DNA from: Campylobacter hepaticus | GTDB taxonomy: Bacteria > Campylobacterota > Campylobacteria > Campylobacterales > Campylobacteraceae | Direction: 5' to 3' | DNA length: 64,000 bases | Assembly (NCBI RefSeq): GCF_001687475.2 | Contig: NZ_CP031611.1 | Coordinates: forward strand, 1,302,001 to 1,366,000 | Shown: piece after piece, positions 53,138 through 63,432 of the stretch | Position numbering within the stretch: the first letter of the stretch is position 1 | Layout: each line of letters starts with the position of its first letter | Notes under the pieces: model-generated | Databases searched by the model: none | Seen by the model: the letters and a program-made list of their open reading frames with translations, nothing else | Told to the model about the DNA's origin: nothing | Program-made: the position numbers and the translations under genes

Positions 53138-53847
53138 TTTATCCCTTCTTCTACGCTAAAAATTCCATCAAGTAAAGCTTTGCCTACAATAATCCCGCTA
53201 CAAACACCTTTTAGTTTTTTAAGGTCTTCTAAGCTTGCTACACCTCCACTTGCTTGAGTATGAATGTTAGGAAAGTTTTTGTGTATGAGTTTATAAAGTG
53301 TAGTATTGCTTCCTTGCATGGTACCATCTTTTGAAATATCAGTACAAAGTATGTGTTTTAAACCTTTGGTATTATAAAATTTTAAAACTTCTAAAAGTTT
53401 TTTATCACTAGTATCTTGCCAAGCATTAATAGCTATCATATAATCTTCTTTTAAAATTGTATCAAGTGCTAAAACAATAACTTCATTTCCAAAGTGTTCT
53501 AACATGTCAATACAAAGTTTAGGATTTGTAATCGCTAAAGAGCCAATTACTACACGTTTTACTCCACAATCAAGTAAGGCTTTTATTTCTTCTTTGGTGC
53601 GAATTCCACCACCTACTTGTAAATTGACATTAACTTGAGCGGCTAATTTTTTTATTAAGCTAAGTTGTCTTTTGTTTGGATTTTTTGCCCCGTTTAAATC
53701 TACTAAATGAAGCCAGGTTGCTCCTGCATTTTCGTATTCTCTAAATTTTTCTAAAGCATGATATTTATATACTTTTTTTTGTTTATAATCACCTTTGACA
53801 AGACGCACTACTTCTCCATCAATCAAGTCAAGTGCAGGGATTATCAT
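53119..53847 (-). CDS. hisA: ProFAR isomerase
   Basis: A 242-residue (beta-alpha)8 barrel isomerising ProFAR to PRFAR. It starts [19 protein letters not shown] with catalytic Asp in ALDL and conserved GGGIRT and [10 protein letters not shown] phosphate-binding segments. ATGA overlap with hisH. Confidence 0.96.
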   Translation of the reverse strand: MIIPALDLIDGEVVRLVKGDYKQKKVYKYHALEKFREYENAGATWLHLVDLNGAKNPNKRQLSLIKKLAAQVNVNLQVGGGIRTKEEIKALLDCGVKRVVIGSLAITNPKLCIDMLEHFGNEVIVLALDTILKEDYMIAINAWQDTSDKKLLEVLKFYNTKGLKHILCTDISKDGTMQGSNTTLYKLIHKNFPNIHTQASGGVASLEDLKKLKGVCSGIIVGKALLDGIFSVEEGIKCLQNA

Positions 53848-54431
53848 GCTATATCCTTAATGAAATTTGATATTAAAATTTCTCCTGTTTCAGCACTTCT
53901 TTCAGGATGAAATTGCACCCCATAAAAATTATTTTTTGCTAAACTTGCGCTAAATTGCACCCCGTATTCGCTTGTAGCTATAGTGTGGTTGTTTAATGCT
54001 ACATGATAACTATGTACAAAATAAAAATAAGCTCCATTTAATCCTTTAAAGAGTGGGTGAGAGCTTGTGATTTTATTCCATCCCATATGAGGTAAAGAAT
54101 ATTCTTTTGCAAGTTTAAATTTTTGAGTTTTAAAAGGGATGATGCCTAGAGTTTTTTGATCGAGTTCTTCTGAAAAATCTCCTAAAATTTGCATTCCTAA
54201 ACAAATGCCAAGTAAAGGTTTTTTGGTGTTTTTAATGAAATGTATTAGATTAAAATTTTCTAGATTACTCATTGCTTTTAATGCTGTTCCAACACCTGGT
54301 AAAAAAAGTTTGTCTGCATTTTCTAAATCTTTTAAATCTTTGCTGATTTTAGCATTAAAGCCTAGTCTATCAAGACAAAATTTCAAAGATGCTAAATTGG
54401 CACAAGCTGTATCGATAATAATTAGTTTCAT
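53844..54431 (-). CDS. hisH: Imidazole glycerol phosphate synthase, glutaminase subunit
   Basis: A 195-residue class I glutamine amidotransferase feeding ammonia to HisF. The triad Cys77 (GICLGMQ), His175 and Glu177 (FHPERS) is complete. The start ATG at 54431 overlaps, as ATGA, the stop of a short open frame that is a fossil of the gene formerly in front of it. AAGGAG precedes the ATG. Confidence 0.95.
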   Translation of the reverse strand: MKLIIIDTACANLASLKFCLDRLGFNAKISKDLKDLENADKLFLPGVGTALKAMSNLENFNLIHFIKNTKKPLLGICLGMQILGDFSEELDQKTLGIIPFKTQKFKLAKEYSLPHMGWNKITSSHPLFKGLNGAYFYFVHSYHVALNNHTIATSEYGVQFSASLAKNNFYGVQFHPERSAETGEILISNFIKDIA

Positions 54432-54586
54432 ATTGCTCCTTGAAACAAACTGTTTTTATCTAATGATTTTAAATTATTAATTTTATTTTTAATAGCATTA
54501 AAATTAATTTGCAATTCTTTCTTTTTAGTTATTGATAAATTGATTTTCTTTCTCAAAATTATCACCCCTATAATTTTTTCTTGCAT
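54428..54586 (-). pseudogene. 52-codon open frame coupled to hisH, probable gene remnant
   Basis: A second frame opens inside the end of the restriction-gene fragment (ATG 54586) and runs to a TGA overlapping the hisH start codon as ATGA. The product is Lys/Asn-rich and helical ([30 protein letters not shown]). The ending has the look of a specificity-subunit or methyltransferase C-terminus, but I cannot place it. The stop-start coupling suggests it is the true end of a former gene, now joined out of frame to the DpnII-like piece. Confidence 0.4.
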
Positions 54587-55010
54587 TGGTATTAAGTTCC
54601 ATTTCTATTCCAAATGCAAAATCGTTTAAATTTTTAATTTTTTCATTGTAAAATATTTTAGATAATTTGCTTTGATGAATAAATTTATAAATTTTATATG
54701 GTGTTTTTAAGCAAGAACTCATAACACATATTTGACCTTGGCTGTTAAATAGTTTATTATTAGCAGCATTTTTAATTGTAATTAACAAAGGTAAAATATT
54801 GAAAACTTTTGGATATTCTTTAAAAAGTGTTTTAATTTTTCTTTGTAATTGTTTTTTTTTAGCTTTTAATAACAGATTTAAATAATTTAAAGCCATTTCA
54901 ATTTTATCTTTATTTTTTAAACATTTTTCCCAATCTATATAAAATCCTAAATATGTATTTGTAGGCTGTGGTTTGTCTATAAAACCGTTAAAAGTAAGCT
55001 TGTTTTTCAT
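54525..55010 (-). pseudogene. DpnII-family type II restriction endonuclease, N-terminal fragment
   Basis: 161 residues. They line up with the N-terminal half of DpnII (GATC-cutting): IEMALNYLNLLLKAKKK and FKEYPKVFNILPLLI match its helical region, and FAFGIEMELNTNARKNYRG matches its conserved FGVEVGxDTNxRKNRTG stretch. The frame then ends (KENQFINN), before the PD-(D/E)XK nuclease core, so it cannot cut DNA. A full enzyme has about 290 residues. The start overlaps the hisB stop as ATGA. No GATC methyltransferase gene lies beside it. Remnant of a restriction-modification gene inside the his operon. Confidence 0.75.
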
Positions 55011-56065
55011 ATTATCCCTTTAGAGCTGGCTAATTTTTCACTTTCAATTTTAATTGCCATTTTTAAAGCTTTTGCAAAAGCTTTAAAAAGTCCTTCGGCT
55101 TTATGATGTTCATTTTTACCTTTTACTTTTAAATGTAAACTTACTCCCATAGTATAGCTTAGAGAATAAAAAAAATGTTCTATCATTTCTGTGCTTAAGG
55201 CTCCTAGGTGGGATTTTTTAAATTTTGCTTTATAAATTAAATGAGGACGATTACAAAAATCAATCGCACAACTTGCTAAACATTCATCCATAGGTAAACA
55301 AAAACCATATCTTGCAATACCTATTTTATCTCCTAAAGCTTTTTTAATGCAAGTACCAAGTGCTAAGGCTACATCTTCAACACTATGGTGTTCATCAATT
55401 TCTAAATCACCTTTACAAAAAATTTCAAGTCCTATATTAGCATGTATGGCAATTTGTTCTAACATATGATCAAAAAAATCAATACCTGTATGAATATCTA
55501 TTTTTCCACCGTTTAAACACACTTTTACTCTGATTTTTGTTTCTTTGGTGGTTCTTTCATAATTTGCACTTCTAAAAGAGCTTAAAATTTCATTTTCTAT
55601 ATCTTTCCAGGTTAAAATACCATATTTTAAACCACGTATACCTAAATTTGAAGCTAAGTTTATGTCACTATCTCTATCACCTATAACAAAACTTTGTTCT
55701 TTATCATAAAGCTGGTGTTTGATATATTCTTCTAATAAACCCGTTTTTGGTTTTCTACATGTACAATTTTCATGTTCAAAATGCGGACAAATAAAAATAT
55801 CTTGAAATTCTATCCCACAACTTTGTAAAATATCTAGCATTTTTTCATGAGGGTTTTGAAATGTTTTTTGTGGGAAGCTATGGGTTCCTAAACCATCTTG
55901 ATTGCTTACCATAACAAATTTAAAACCAAAATTTTTAAGCTTTAAAAGCACAGGAATAGCATCTTTTTCAAAATATAATTTTTCAAGAGAATCAACTTGA
56001 AAGTCATTTTTTGGTTCTTTTATTAAGGTTCCATCTCTATCAATAAAAAGAATTTTTTGACTCAT
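55007..56065 (-). CDS. hisB: Bifunctional histidinol-phosphatase/IGP dehydratase
   Basis: A 352-residue fusion. The N-terminal HAD phosphatase (about 1-160) has DxD Asp9/Asp11 in FIDRDGT and a zinc-binding [11 protein letters not shown] loop. The C-terminal dehydratase (about 165-352) has the HHSVED and HHKAEG metal motifs. I choose ATG 56065, which overlaps the hisD stop as ATGA; the frame continues upstream to 56116 inside hisD. Confidence 0.95.
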   Translation of the reverse strand: MSQKILFIDRDGTLIKEPKNDFQVDSLEKLYFEKDAIPVLLKLKNFGFKFVMVSNQDGLGTHSFPQKTFQNPHEKMLDILQSCGIEFQDIFICPHFEHENCTCRKPKTGLLEEYIKHQLYDKEQSFVIGDRDSDINLASNLGIRGLKYGILTWKDIENEILSSFRSANYERTTKETKIRVKVCLNGGKIDIHTGIDFFDHMLEQIAIHANIGLEIFCKGDLEIDEHHSVEDVALALGTCIKKALGDKIGIARYGFCLPMDECLASCAIDFCNRPHLIYKAKFKKSHLGALSTEMIEHFFYSLSYTMGVSLHLKVKGKNEHHKAEGLFKAFAKALKMAIKIESEKLASSKGII

Positions 56066-57348
56066 TTTAAACTCTTTAAACGAAAAGTTACTGCATTTTT
56101 GTGTGCTTGTAAACACTCATTTTGAGCTAAAATTGTAACACTTTTACTTAAGGCTAAAAAACCTTCTTTATTAAGTTCTTGTACTGTCATTCTTTTACTA
56201 AAATCAGCTAAACCTAAGCTAGAATGGGTTTTAGTAAAACCATAAGTTGGTAAAACATGATTAGTCCCGCTTGCATAATCTCCCATAGATTCTGGAGAAT
56301 AAGCTCCTAAAAATATTGATCCTGCATGTTTAACATCTTTTAAAAGTTCACGTGGATTTTGAGTTTGTATGATTAAATGTTCTGGGGCATAAGCATTAGA
56401 AATTTCTAATGCTTGTTTTAAATCTTTAGCAATAATAATTCTTGAATGATTAATACTTTTGCTTGCAAGTTCATATCTTGGAAGTTTTTGAATTTGCTCA
56501 TCAATTTGTTTGCTTACTTTTTTAGCAAAGTCTTCACTTAAGCATATTAAAATAACTTGAGAATCTGCTCCATGTTCAGCTTGAGATAATAAATCACTGG
56601 CTACAAATTCCACATTAGCTTTTTCATCAGCTATGACTAAAACCTCGCTAGGACCTGCTTGCATATCAATGGTTACTCCATTAATATCATTACTAACTTG
56701 ACGTTTAGCTTCAGTAACAAAGGCATTGCCTGGACCAAAAATTTTATCTACTTTTGTAACACTTTGTGTTCCATAAGCTAAAGCTGCTATAGCTCCTGCG
56801 CCACCCATTTGATAAATTTCATCTACACCGCAAAGTTGGGCACAAAAAAGTACAGCATCATGGATTTTTGCAGGACTTGCTAAAACAATTTTTTCACACT
56901 GGGCAATTTTTGCAGGAATAGCAAGCATTAAAACAGTTGAAAATAAAGGTGCTAATCCACCTGGTATATAAAGTCCTACCTTTTCTATAGGACGTGTTAA
57001 AACTTCACATTTAACCCCTTTAGTAGTTTCAAGAGAAATATCATGAGGGATTTGTGCTTCATGAAATTTCTTTATATTGTTATAAGCTACTAAAATTGCT
57101 TCTTTTAAGTCTTGATCCAAGCGTGTACTTGCTTGCTGGATTTCTTCCTGAGTGATTGCGATATTTGTAATTTTAGCTTTATCAAATTTTAAAGCTTGAT
57201 TGATTAAAGCTTCATCACCTTGTTTTTGGACTTCTTTAATGATAGAACTTACTATTTTTGTGATTTCATCTTGTGCTTTTATAGCTGGACGTTTTAAAGC
57301 TTCTTCTTTTTGTTTTTGATTTAAATTATCATAAATTAAAATTTGCAT
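56062..57348 (-). CDS. hisD: Histidinol dehydrogenase
   Basis: A zinc enzyme oxidising histidinol to histidine in two NAD-dependent steps. It has 428 residues with the family stretches [37 protein letters not shown] and AEHGADSQV with metal-binding His. Second gene of the operon, 7 bases after hisG. Confidence 0.96.
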   Translation of the reverse strand: MQILIYDNLNQKQKEEALKRPAIKAQDEITKIVSSIIKEVQKQGDEALINQALKFDKAKITNIAITQEEIQQASTRLDQDLKEAILVAYNNIKKFHEAQIPHDISLETTKGVKCEVLTRPIEKVGLYIPGGLAPLFSTVLMLAIPAKIAQCEKIVLASPAKIHDAVLFCAQLCGVDEIYQMGGAGAIAALAYGTQSVTKVDKIFGPGNAFVTEAKRQVSNDINGVTIDMQAGPSEVLVIADEKANVEFVASDLLSQAEHGADSQVILICLSEDFAKKVSKQIDEQIQKLPRYELASKSINHSRIIIAKDLKQALEISNAYAPEHLIIQTQNPRELLKDVKHAGSIFLGAYSPESMGDYASGTNHVLPTYGFTKTHSSLGLADFSKRMTVQELNKEGFLALSKSVTILAQNECLQAHKNAVTFRLKSLK

Positions 57349-57355
57349 TTTTGAC

Positions 57356-58255
57356 TCACTTTAACATTTTTTCTATAGGTAAAACTAAAATGGAACTCGC
57401 CCCTTCTTCTTTTAAGGCTTCCATAGTTTCCCAAAAAAGATTTTCTTTACTTACCATGTGTAAAGCTACATTTTTTTCATCATGCGCTAAAGGCAAAATG
57501 GTCGGTTTTTCAACTCCTGGTAATAAAGATTGGATTTTATCAAGTTTTTCTTTTGGGGCATGTAGCATAATGTATTTTGATTCTTTTGCTTGCATAACTC
57601 CTGAAACGCGTAGCATAATTTTATCTACTAAAGCTTGTTTTTCTTTACTTAGAACACTTTCTTTTTGGATTAAACAAGCACGCGATTGGTAGATTACTTT
57701 AACTTCTTTAAGGTTATTGGCTTGTAAAGTTGCACCACTTGAAACCAGATCGCAAATTGCATCAGCTAAATTAGATCTTGGAGCTACTTCAACTGAACCT
57801 GTTAGCATACAATTTTTGTAATTTATATGATTTTCTTTCATAAAACGTCTTAAAAGTTGTGGATAAGAAGTAGCTATTCTTAAGCCTTCAAAATCTTTTA
57901 AATTATCAAATTTTTTATTTTGAGGTAAGGCAAGAGAAAGACGACAAAAACCAAAATCTAATTTTTTTAATAATTTATAATTTGGATTTTCGCCTAAAGA
58001 TTGACGTTCAAGTTCATTTTCTTCTAAAACATTTTCTCCTATAATTCCTAAATCTACAACCCCATCAAAAATAAGTCCAGGGATATCATCATCCCTAACG
58101 CGTAAAATATCTATAGGTAAATTTGTAGAAAAAGCAATTAAACTTTGTTCATGGATATGCATTTTAATCCCACATTTTAAGAGCAGATCTATAGATTCTT
58201 TTGAAAGTCTACCTGATTTTTGTATAGCTATACTCAAACGAGTATTTTCTTGCAT
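57356..58255 (-). CDS. hisG: ATP phosphoribosyltransferase (long form)
   Basis: First and feedback-controlled step of histidine synthesis. It has 299 residues, the long form with a C-terminal regulatory domain (about 225-299) that binds histidine, so no HisZ is needed. Catalytic part includes [14 protein letters not shown] and the PRPP loop [14 protein letters not shown]. First gene of the operon, with AAGGAT before the ATG. Confidence 0.95.
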   Translation of the reverse strand: MQENTRLSIAIQKSGRLSKESIDLLLKCGIKMHIHEQSLIAFSTNLPIDILRVRDDDIPGLIFDGVVDLGIIGENVLEENELERQSLGENPNYKLLKKLDFGFCRLSLALPQNKKFDNLKDFEGLRIATSYPQLLRRFMKENHINYKNCMLTGSVEVAPRSNLADAICDLVSSGATLQANNLKEVKVIYQSRACLIQKESVLSKEKQALVDKIMLRVSGVMQAKESKYIMLHAPKEKLDKIQSLLPGVEKPTILPLAHDEKNVALHMVSKENLFWETMEALKEEGASSILVLPIEKMLK

Positions 58256-58288
58256 ATCATATCCTTAGAAATTAAAATTAAAATGACT

Positions 58289-58294
58289 ATATTA
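58289..58294 (-). promoter_or_regulatory. -10 box of the his operon
   Basis: The minus strand reads TATGCTAATATAG, an extended -10 (TGnTAATAT), about 33 bases before the hisG ATG. The leader is too short for a peptide-coding attenuator, and no run of His codons was seen. Confidence 0.5.
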
Positions 58295-58382
58295 GCATAA
58301 GTAGTTGAATTTTTAGCAAGGCTTTTTAAAATAAATGAATTTAATTTTTATTTAAGATAATATTTGAAGCTTTTTTTATTTT

Positions 58383-58422
58383 TTAAAAAAAATAAAAAGA
58401 TAAATCCTAGCAAGGCTAGGAT
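58383..58422 (-). terminator. Rho-independent terminator of the rpoA operon
   Basis: Immediately after the rplQ stop, an 8-bp stem ATCCTAGC/GCTAGGAT (58404-58422) with a 3-base loop is followed on the minus strand by TTTATCTTTTTATTTTTTT. Among the clearest terminators in the window. Confidence 0.85.
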
Positions 58423-58423
58423 A

Positions 58424-58777
58424 TTAAGCTACAAATTCAATAAAAGCCATTTCAGCAGCATCACCGCGGCGTATTCTTGTTTTAATAATTCTTGTGTATC
58501 CACCATTGCGATCTTTAAATTTTGGAGCAATTTCTGTGACTAGTTTATTTGTAACGTTTTTATCTTGTAAAGAAGCAAAGACCACTCTATGAGCGTTAAA
58601 ATCTCCAAGTCTTGCTCTGGTGATCAATTTTTCTATATAAGATCTTAATTCTTTAGCTTTTGGCAAGGTTGTTTCAATCTTGCCACTATTAACTAAAGCT
58701 ATGGTTAAATTTTTTAATAAGGCAGCACGATGAGATGAAGTTCTGCCAAGTTTTCTATATCCATGTTTATGTCTCAT
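58424..58777 (-). CDS. rplQ: 50S ribosomal protein L17
   Basis: 117 residues starting [17 protein letters not shown], the L17 signature, and containing [13 protein letters not shown]. Last gene of the infA-rplQ operon, 4 bases after rpoA. Confidence 0.97.
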   Translation of the reverse strand: MRHKHGYRKLGRTSSHRAALLKNLTIALVNSGKIETTLPKAKELRSYIEKLITRARLGDFNAHRVVFASLQDKNVTNKLVTEIAPKFKDRNGGYTRIIKTRIRRGDAAEMAFIEFVA

Positions 58778-58781
58778 TCTT

Positions 58782-59795
58782 TTATCCTTCGTTTTGTGCT
58801 TTTAATTCTGCGATTTTATTTTTAAGTATTTCTTTATTATCGCTAAGCTTAGAAGTTCCCACAGGAAAACCTATACTCTCCATAATATTTTTAATTTCAT
58901 CAAGAGATTTTTTACCTAAATTTTTAAGTCCTGCTAGTTCATTTACACTCATTAAAGCAAGTTCTCCTATGTAAACTATTCCTGCCTTTTCGAGGCAATT
59001 ATAGCTTCTTGCACTTAAATTTAAATCTGTGATATTTTGTAATAATTTTGTATTTTCTAATTCATTACTCGTTGCTTGATTTTTGATCATACTTCTAACA
59101 TTAGTAATCTTATCAAATACTGATAATTGTTTATACATAGCTTCTAAAGCATTTTGAAAAGCTTCATTAGGTGTGATTTGCCCATCAGTTGCTACAGTTA
59201 AAACTACTTTTTCATAATCAGGATTATCTTCAAATAAAACTTTTTCAATATCATAGGTTGCTTCTCTTACGGGTGTAAAAAATGCATCAAGAGCAATAAA
59301 TTTAGGATCATCAAGAAGTTCTTTAATTTCCTCGCTTGGAACATAACCAATACCTTTTTCAATGATTAAGGTAAATTTAAGTTCTGCATCTTCATTAATA
59401 GTTGCTAAATAAGCATCTGTGTTGACTACTTCTACTTGATCATTATTTAAATCTTTACCATAAATTTCTTTAGAACCTTTAAAATTAAATTCTACTATTT
59501 CTTTATTAGAATCATTTTTAATTTTAAAACGTAGTTTTTTAAGATTGATAATAAAAAGTGCTATATCTTCAAGCATACCACGCATACTATCAAATTCGTG
59601 AGCTACACCATCAATATAAATTGCAGTGGGAGCATATCCTATAGTGCTAGTATAAAGTAAGCGGCGTAGAGGATGGGCTAGGGTGATTCCATAACCAATC
59701 TCAAAAGGCCAAGCACTGATTTTAGCCACAGTATCGCTAATATTTTCTATCGTAAATTCTGTTGGCGTATAAGCTGATGTTGTAATATTTCTCAT
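58782..59795 (-). CDS. rpoA: RNA polymerase alpha subunit
   Basis: 337 residues: N-terminal dimerisation domain (about 1-230; [24 protein letters not shown]-type segments) and C-terminal domain (about 250-325; [31 protein letters not shown]) that contacts UP elements and activators. Standard place between rpsD and rplQ. Confidence 0.97.
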   Translation of the reverse strand: MRNITTSAYTPTEFTIENISDTVAKISAWPFEIGYGITLAHPLRRLLYTSTIGYAPTAIYIDGVAHEFDSMRGMLEDIALFIINLKKLRFKIKNDSNKEIVEFNFKGSKEIYGKDLNNDQVEVVNTDAYLATINEDAELKFTLIIEKGIGYVPSEEIKELLDDPKFIALDAFFTPVREATYDIEKVLFEDNPDYEKVVLTVATDGQITPNEAFQNALEAMYKQLSVFDKITNVRSMIKNQATSNELENTKLLQNITDLNLSARSYNCLEKAGIVYIGELALMSVNELAGLKNLGKKSLDEIKNIMESIGFPVGTSKLSDNKEILKNKIAELKAQNEG

Positions 59796-59807
59796 ATTTA
59801 GCCCTTA

Positions 59808-60434
59808 TTATTTAGAGTAAAGCTCGACGATAAATCTTTCCTCTACTGGAATGACAACTTCTTCTCTTTCAGGTTTTCTAGTGAAAATTCCAAATCTTTT
59901 GTCCTTTTCAACATCAACCCAAGCAACTATACCAGTTTGTGCTGTAAGCTCAATAGCTCTTGTAATTTGTGGATTGTTTTTGCTTTTTTCAATAATTTCA
60001 ATTTTCGCTCCAGTTTCTACTCTAAAACTAGGAATATCTACCCTTTTGCCATTTACTAAAACATGTCCATGAGTTACAAGTTGTCTAGCAAAACGGCGTG
60101 TTGTAGCAAAACCCATTCTATAAACTACATTGTCTAATCTTTGTTCTAAAAGTTGTATAAGTAAAACCCCAGTATTCCCTTCTTTTCTAGCTGCTTCGCT
60201 GAATAAACGACGGAATTGTTTTTCACTTACGCCATACATAAATTTAGCTTTTTGCTTTTCTCTTAGTTGTAATCCGTATTCGCTAATTTTCCCTTTTCTT
60301 GCTCCGTGTTGTCCTGGTGCATAAGGGCGTTTATCTAGGGCACTTTTACCTGCTAGCCTTCTTTCTCCTTTTAATGCTAAGCTAACACCAAAGCGTCTTT
60401 CTAATTTTTCTACTGGTCCTCTATATCTTGCCAT
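59808..60434 (-). CDS. rpsD: 30S ribosomal protein S4
   Basis: 208 residues starting [16 protein letters not shown], with the S4 RNA-binding domain at about 95-160 ([36 protein letters not shown]). Assembly-initiating protein of the small subunit. 27 bases after rpsK. Confidence 0.97.
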   Translation of the reverse strand: MARYRGPVEKLERRFGVSLALKGERRLAGKSALDKRPYAPGQHGARKGKISEYGLQLREKQKAKFMYGVSEKQFRRLFSEAARKEGNTGVLLIQLLEQRLDNVVYRMGFATTRRFARQLVTHGHVLVNGKRVDIPSFRVETGAKIEIIEKSKNNPQITRAIELTAQTGIVAWVDVEKDKRFGIFTRKPEREEVVIPVEERFIVELYSK

Positions 60435-60461
60435 AATATTCTCCTAAATTTTTCTTATATT

Positions 60462-60854
60462 TTAGACACGACGACGTTTAGGTGGTCTGCAACCATTATG
60501 AGCTAATGGGGTAATATCTTTTAAGAAAGTTACTTTAATACCTTCTATAGCACCTACGCTTTTAACAGCAGTCTCTCTACCGCTTCCTGGTCCTTGCACT
60601 TTAATACCTACTTCTTTAATTCCGTGTTCTTTTGCCTTATTTAAAGCATCTTCTACTGCTTGTTGTGCTGCATAAGGAGTAGATTTTTTAGAACCTTTAA
60701 ATCCTAATCCACCTGCACTACTCCAAGCAATAGCATTTCCCATTTCATCTGTAACAGTTACCATAGTATTATTAAAAGTTGCACTAATGTAAACAATACC
60801 TTTTGCTATATTTTTTTTAACTACTTTTTTCTTTACAATTTTTCTTTTTGCCAT
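60462..60854 (-). CDS. rpsK: 30S ribosomal protein S11
   Basis: 130 residues. It has the S11 signature [20 protein letters not shown]-like region and the C-terminal [23 protein letters not shown]. The N-terminus is a Lys/Val-rich extension. 9 bases after rpsM. Confidence 0.97.
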   Translation of the reverse strand: MAKRKIVKKKVVKKNIAKGIVYISATFNNTMVTVTDEMGNAIAWSSAGGLGFKGSKKSTPYAAQQAVEDALNKAKEHGIKEVGIKVQGPGSGRETAVKSVGAIEGIKVTFLKDITPLAHNGCRPPKRRRV

Positions 60855-60863
60855 GATTTATCC

Positions 60864-61229
60864 TTATGATTTTGCACCAACAGTTTTGCGTTTACCTTTT
60901 CTAGTTCTTGCATTTGTTTTTGTTTTTTGTCCACGAACTGGTAAACCTTTTCTATGTCTTAAGCCTCTAAAGCTTCCTAAATCCATTAGTGCTTTAATAT
61001 CCATAGCAACTTGTTTTCTTAAATCTCCTTCTACCATGTAGTTTTCTTGAATTTCTTTTCTGATTGCTGCTGCTTCATCTTCGCTTAATTCATGAACTCT
61101 TTTATCATAAGAAATTCCTACTTTATCTAAGATTTTTTTTGAAGTAAAAAGTCCTATACCATAAATATAGGTTAGTCCATACTCTATTCTTTTTTTCTTT
61201 GGTAAATCAACACCTGCAATACGAGCCAT
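60864..61229 (-). CDS. rpsM: 30S ribosomal protein S13
   Basis: 121 residues starting [19 protein letters not shown], with the helix-two-turn-helix IYGIG and C-terminal [19 protein letters not shown]. 2 bases after rpmJ. Confidence 0.97.
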   Translation of the reverse strand: MARIAGVDLPKKKRIEYGLTYIYGIGLFTSKKILDKVGISYDKRVHELSEDEAAAIRKEIQENYMVEGDLRKQVAMDIKALMDLGSFRGLRHRKGLPVRGQKTKTNARTRKGKRKTVGAKS

Positions 61230-61231
61230 AT

Positions 61232-61345
61232 TTATCCTTGTCTTTGTTTATGTTTTGGATTTTCGCAAATAATGCGAACTATACCCTTGCGGCGAACTAT
61301 TTTACATTTATCGCACATTTTTTTAACCGATGGTCTCACTTTCAT
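61232..61345 (-). CDS. rpmJ: 50S ribosomal protein L36
   Basis: 37 residues, too short for routine gene tracks. [19 protein letters not shown] with zinc-binding Cys11/Cys14 and the [11 protein letters not shown] ending, the C+ form of L36. AAGGAG stands before the ATG. The frame stays open 45 codons upstream, but the conserved protein starts here. Confidence 0.96.
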   Translation of the reverse strand: MKVRPSVKKMCDKCKIVRRKGIVRIICENPKHKQRQG

Positions 61346-61523
61346 GAGAATCTCCTTGTAAATAAATTCCACTTGATTTACGACTACATCAGGTTTTTTT
61401 ATGAATAACCAACTATTTTTAAAATAAGTGGTAGATTTTAAAAATACTTCTTTCATAGAGTTTGATGTAATTTGTCGCAAAAATTCTAATTGTATCTAAA
61501 ATTAACTTTTAAATAACTTAGAA
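61346..61523 (-). other. Spacer between infA and rpmJ, possible internal promoter
   Basis: 178 bases, unusually long for this operon. The minus strand has a possible -10 TACAAT in TAGATACAATTAG (about 61490), which could give extra expression of the ribosomal genes. No terminator-like hairpin was seen. Confidence 0.3.
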
Positions 61524-61742
61524 TTACTTATATCTAAAAGTTATACGTCCTTTATCAAGACTATAGGGCGTAAGTTCAACTTTAACTTTATCCCCTGGCA
61601 TAATTCTTATATAATGCATACGCATTTTTCCAGCAATATGACATAAAATTACATGTTTATTGTCAAGTTCTACTTTAAAATTTGCATTTGGTAATGCTTC
61701 AAGTACTGTGCCATCAATTTCGATTACATCATCTTTTGCCAA
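61524..61742 (-). CDS. infA: Translation initiation factor IF-1
   Basis: 72 residues, exactly family length when started at TTG 61742: [11 protein letters not shown]...[30 protein letters not shown] (61748-61754) stands 5 bases before that TTG. The upstream in-frame TTG (61757) would place the ribosome-binding site inside the coding sequence and add five residues not found in IF-1. OB-fold protein binding the ribosomal A site; first gene of the operon. Confidence 0.93.
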
Positions 61743-62105
61743 ATGTTCTCCTTTCAAAAATTTAAAAAGGCTTTATTTTATCTAAAATTATAAAAATTTT
61801 TACTTAATTTAAATAATTTATTTAAGATTAAAATTCTTATTTTCAATGTATGAATTTTTAAATTTTTTATGTGAAATTTTTTATTTATTAGGTAATATTT
61901 AAGATTTAAGTTATATTACAGATTTTGTTTGTATTATAATTAAGAACATCTAAATAATTTAAGATTGATTCTTTTTGAATTTTTGTTTGACTAAGTTTAG
62001 AAATAAATTAATAAAATAAAGCCTATTTTATAAAATGAGATGATATTTTAGAATTATAGTATAATTAAAAATTGATGTTTTTAAATTTTTTAAGGTATTA
62101 ATATA
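61743..62105. promoter_or_regulatory. Divergent promoter region of infA and the MFS gene
   Basis: About 360 bases without a gene, strongly AT-rich. On the minus strand TAAAAT (61775-61780) in TAGATAAAATAAAG is a likely -10 for infA. On the plus strand TATAAT (62060-62065) in ATAGTATAAT is a likely -10 for the MFS gene, with AAGG before its ATG. The middle (61800-62040) holds only AT-rich sequence; I see no conserved RNA structure. Confidence 0.45.
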
Positions 62106-63413
62106 ATGGAAAAAAAGAAATTAAAAGCTAAAGAATTAAAAATTTTAGGACTATCTTCTTTAGGTGGAACTTTAGAATTTTATGATTTTATTATTTTTGT
62201 TTTTTTTGCTCAATATATTGCTAATGTATTTTTCCCTAAAGGTATAGATGAATTTTGGGCTTTATTAAATACTTATGGGGTTTTTGCTATAGGATATTTG
62301 GTGCGTCCTTTAGGAGGCATAGTTATGGCACATTTTGGGGATAAATTCGGACGTAAAAATATGTTTATGTTGAGTATTTTACTTATGGTGCTTCCTACTT
62401 TTATTTTAACTTTTATACCAGGTTATGAAATTCTTGGATTTATGGCCCCTGTTTTGCTTATAATAATAAGAGTTTTTCAAGGTATAGCTATAGGCGGAGA
62501 GCTTCCTGGAGCTTGGGTTTTTATAAGAGAACATTGTCAAGAAAATCATAAAGCTTTCTTTTTAAGTTGTTTAAATTCTGCTATGGCTTTAGGGATTTTA
62601 TTAGGAAGTGTGGTATTTTTATTTATTAATCTTCTTTTTAGTGTAGAAGAAATTGGAGCTTATGCTTGGCGTATTGCTTTTTTTATAGGTGGAATTTTTG
62701 GAATCATTTCTGTTTATTTACGTAAATTTTTACAAGAAACTCCTATTTTTAAACAAATGCAAGAAAAATCAGATCTTAGTTCTTTTCCTCTTAAAGATTT
62801 GTTTAAAGAAAAAGGTATTTTTAAAAAAATATTTTCATCTATGGCTATAAGTTGGGTTTTAACAGGTTGTGTTGTGGTGCTTGTTTTATTAATGCCTAAA
62901 TTTATGCCTAGTATTTTGAATTTAAGTGAGGTTCAAGCTAGTTATTTACAGATTTTAGGAATTTTAGGTATAGCTTTTGGTGGAGTTTTTGTAGGTTATC
63001 TTGTGGATAAATTGGGTTTATTTAAAATTTGTATTGTATTTTCTTTGGTTTTTATGTTCTTTTCTTGTTTATATTTTTATGTTTTATATGAATTTAAAAA
63101 TTTGATTTTTGTATGTATTTTATATGCTATTGTTTGTTTTTTAGGAGGAATTAATGTTTTTGCTCCAATTTTAATGAGTGAGGTTTTTAAAGCTAAGATA
63201 AGATTTTCAGGAATTTCTTTTTCATATAATATTGCCTATGCTATTTCAGGAGGCATAACTCCACAACTTGTTTTTTGGTTTAATACTCTTGCTACTAAAA
63301 GAGAAAATCCATTTTTATACGGTATGAGTATATATATGATTTTTTTATCTTTTTTGGCTATTTTAGCTGTTTTAATTGTAAAAGATCAAATACAATTTAA
63401 TAAACATTCTTAA
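62106..63413 (+). CDS. MFS transporter, metabolite:proton symporter branch (Cj1588c-like)
   Basis: A 435-residue, 12-helix transporter. The loop 2-3 motif AHFGDKFGRKNMF (about 75-87) follows VRPLGGIVM, as in KgtP at 36270-37529, its paralogue in this window. IAIGGELPGAWVFIREH in helix 4-5 is typical of the proline/citrate/ketoglutarate branch. Substrate unknown. The next gene starts 19 bases downstream and could be cotranscribed. Confidence 0.82.
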   Translation: MEKKKLKAKELKILGLSSLGGTLEFYDFIIFVFFAQYIANVFFPKGIDEFWALLNTYGVFAIGYLVRPLGGIVMAHFGDKFGRKNMFMLSILLMVLPTFILTFIPGYEILGFMAPVLLIIIRVFQGIAIGGELPGAWVFIREHCQENHKAFFLSCLNSAMALGILLGSVVFLFINLLFSVEEIGAYAWRIAFFIGGIFGIISVYLRKFLQETPIFKQMQEKSDLSSFPLKDLFKEKGIFKKIFSSMAISWVLTGCVVVLVLLMPKFMPSILNLSEVQASYLQILGILGIAFGGVFVGYLVDKLGLFKICIVFSLVFMFFSCLYFYVLYEFKNLIFVCILYAIVCFLGGINVFAPILMSEVFKAKIRFSGISFSYNIAYAISGGITPQLVFWFNTLATKRENPFLYGMSIYMIFLSFLAILAVLIVKDQIQFNKHS

Positions 63414-63432
63414 TTATTTATGGAATAAATAT

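Noticed and set aside
61346-61480. 45-codon in-frame extension upstream of rpmJ
   Set aside because: The protein encoded there has no likeness to L36, a good ribosome-binding site stands right before ATG 61345, and L36 is 37 residues in this family.
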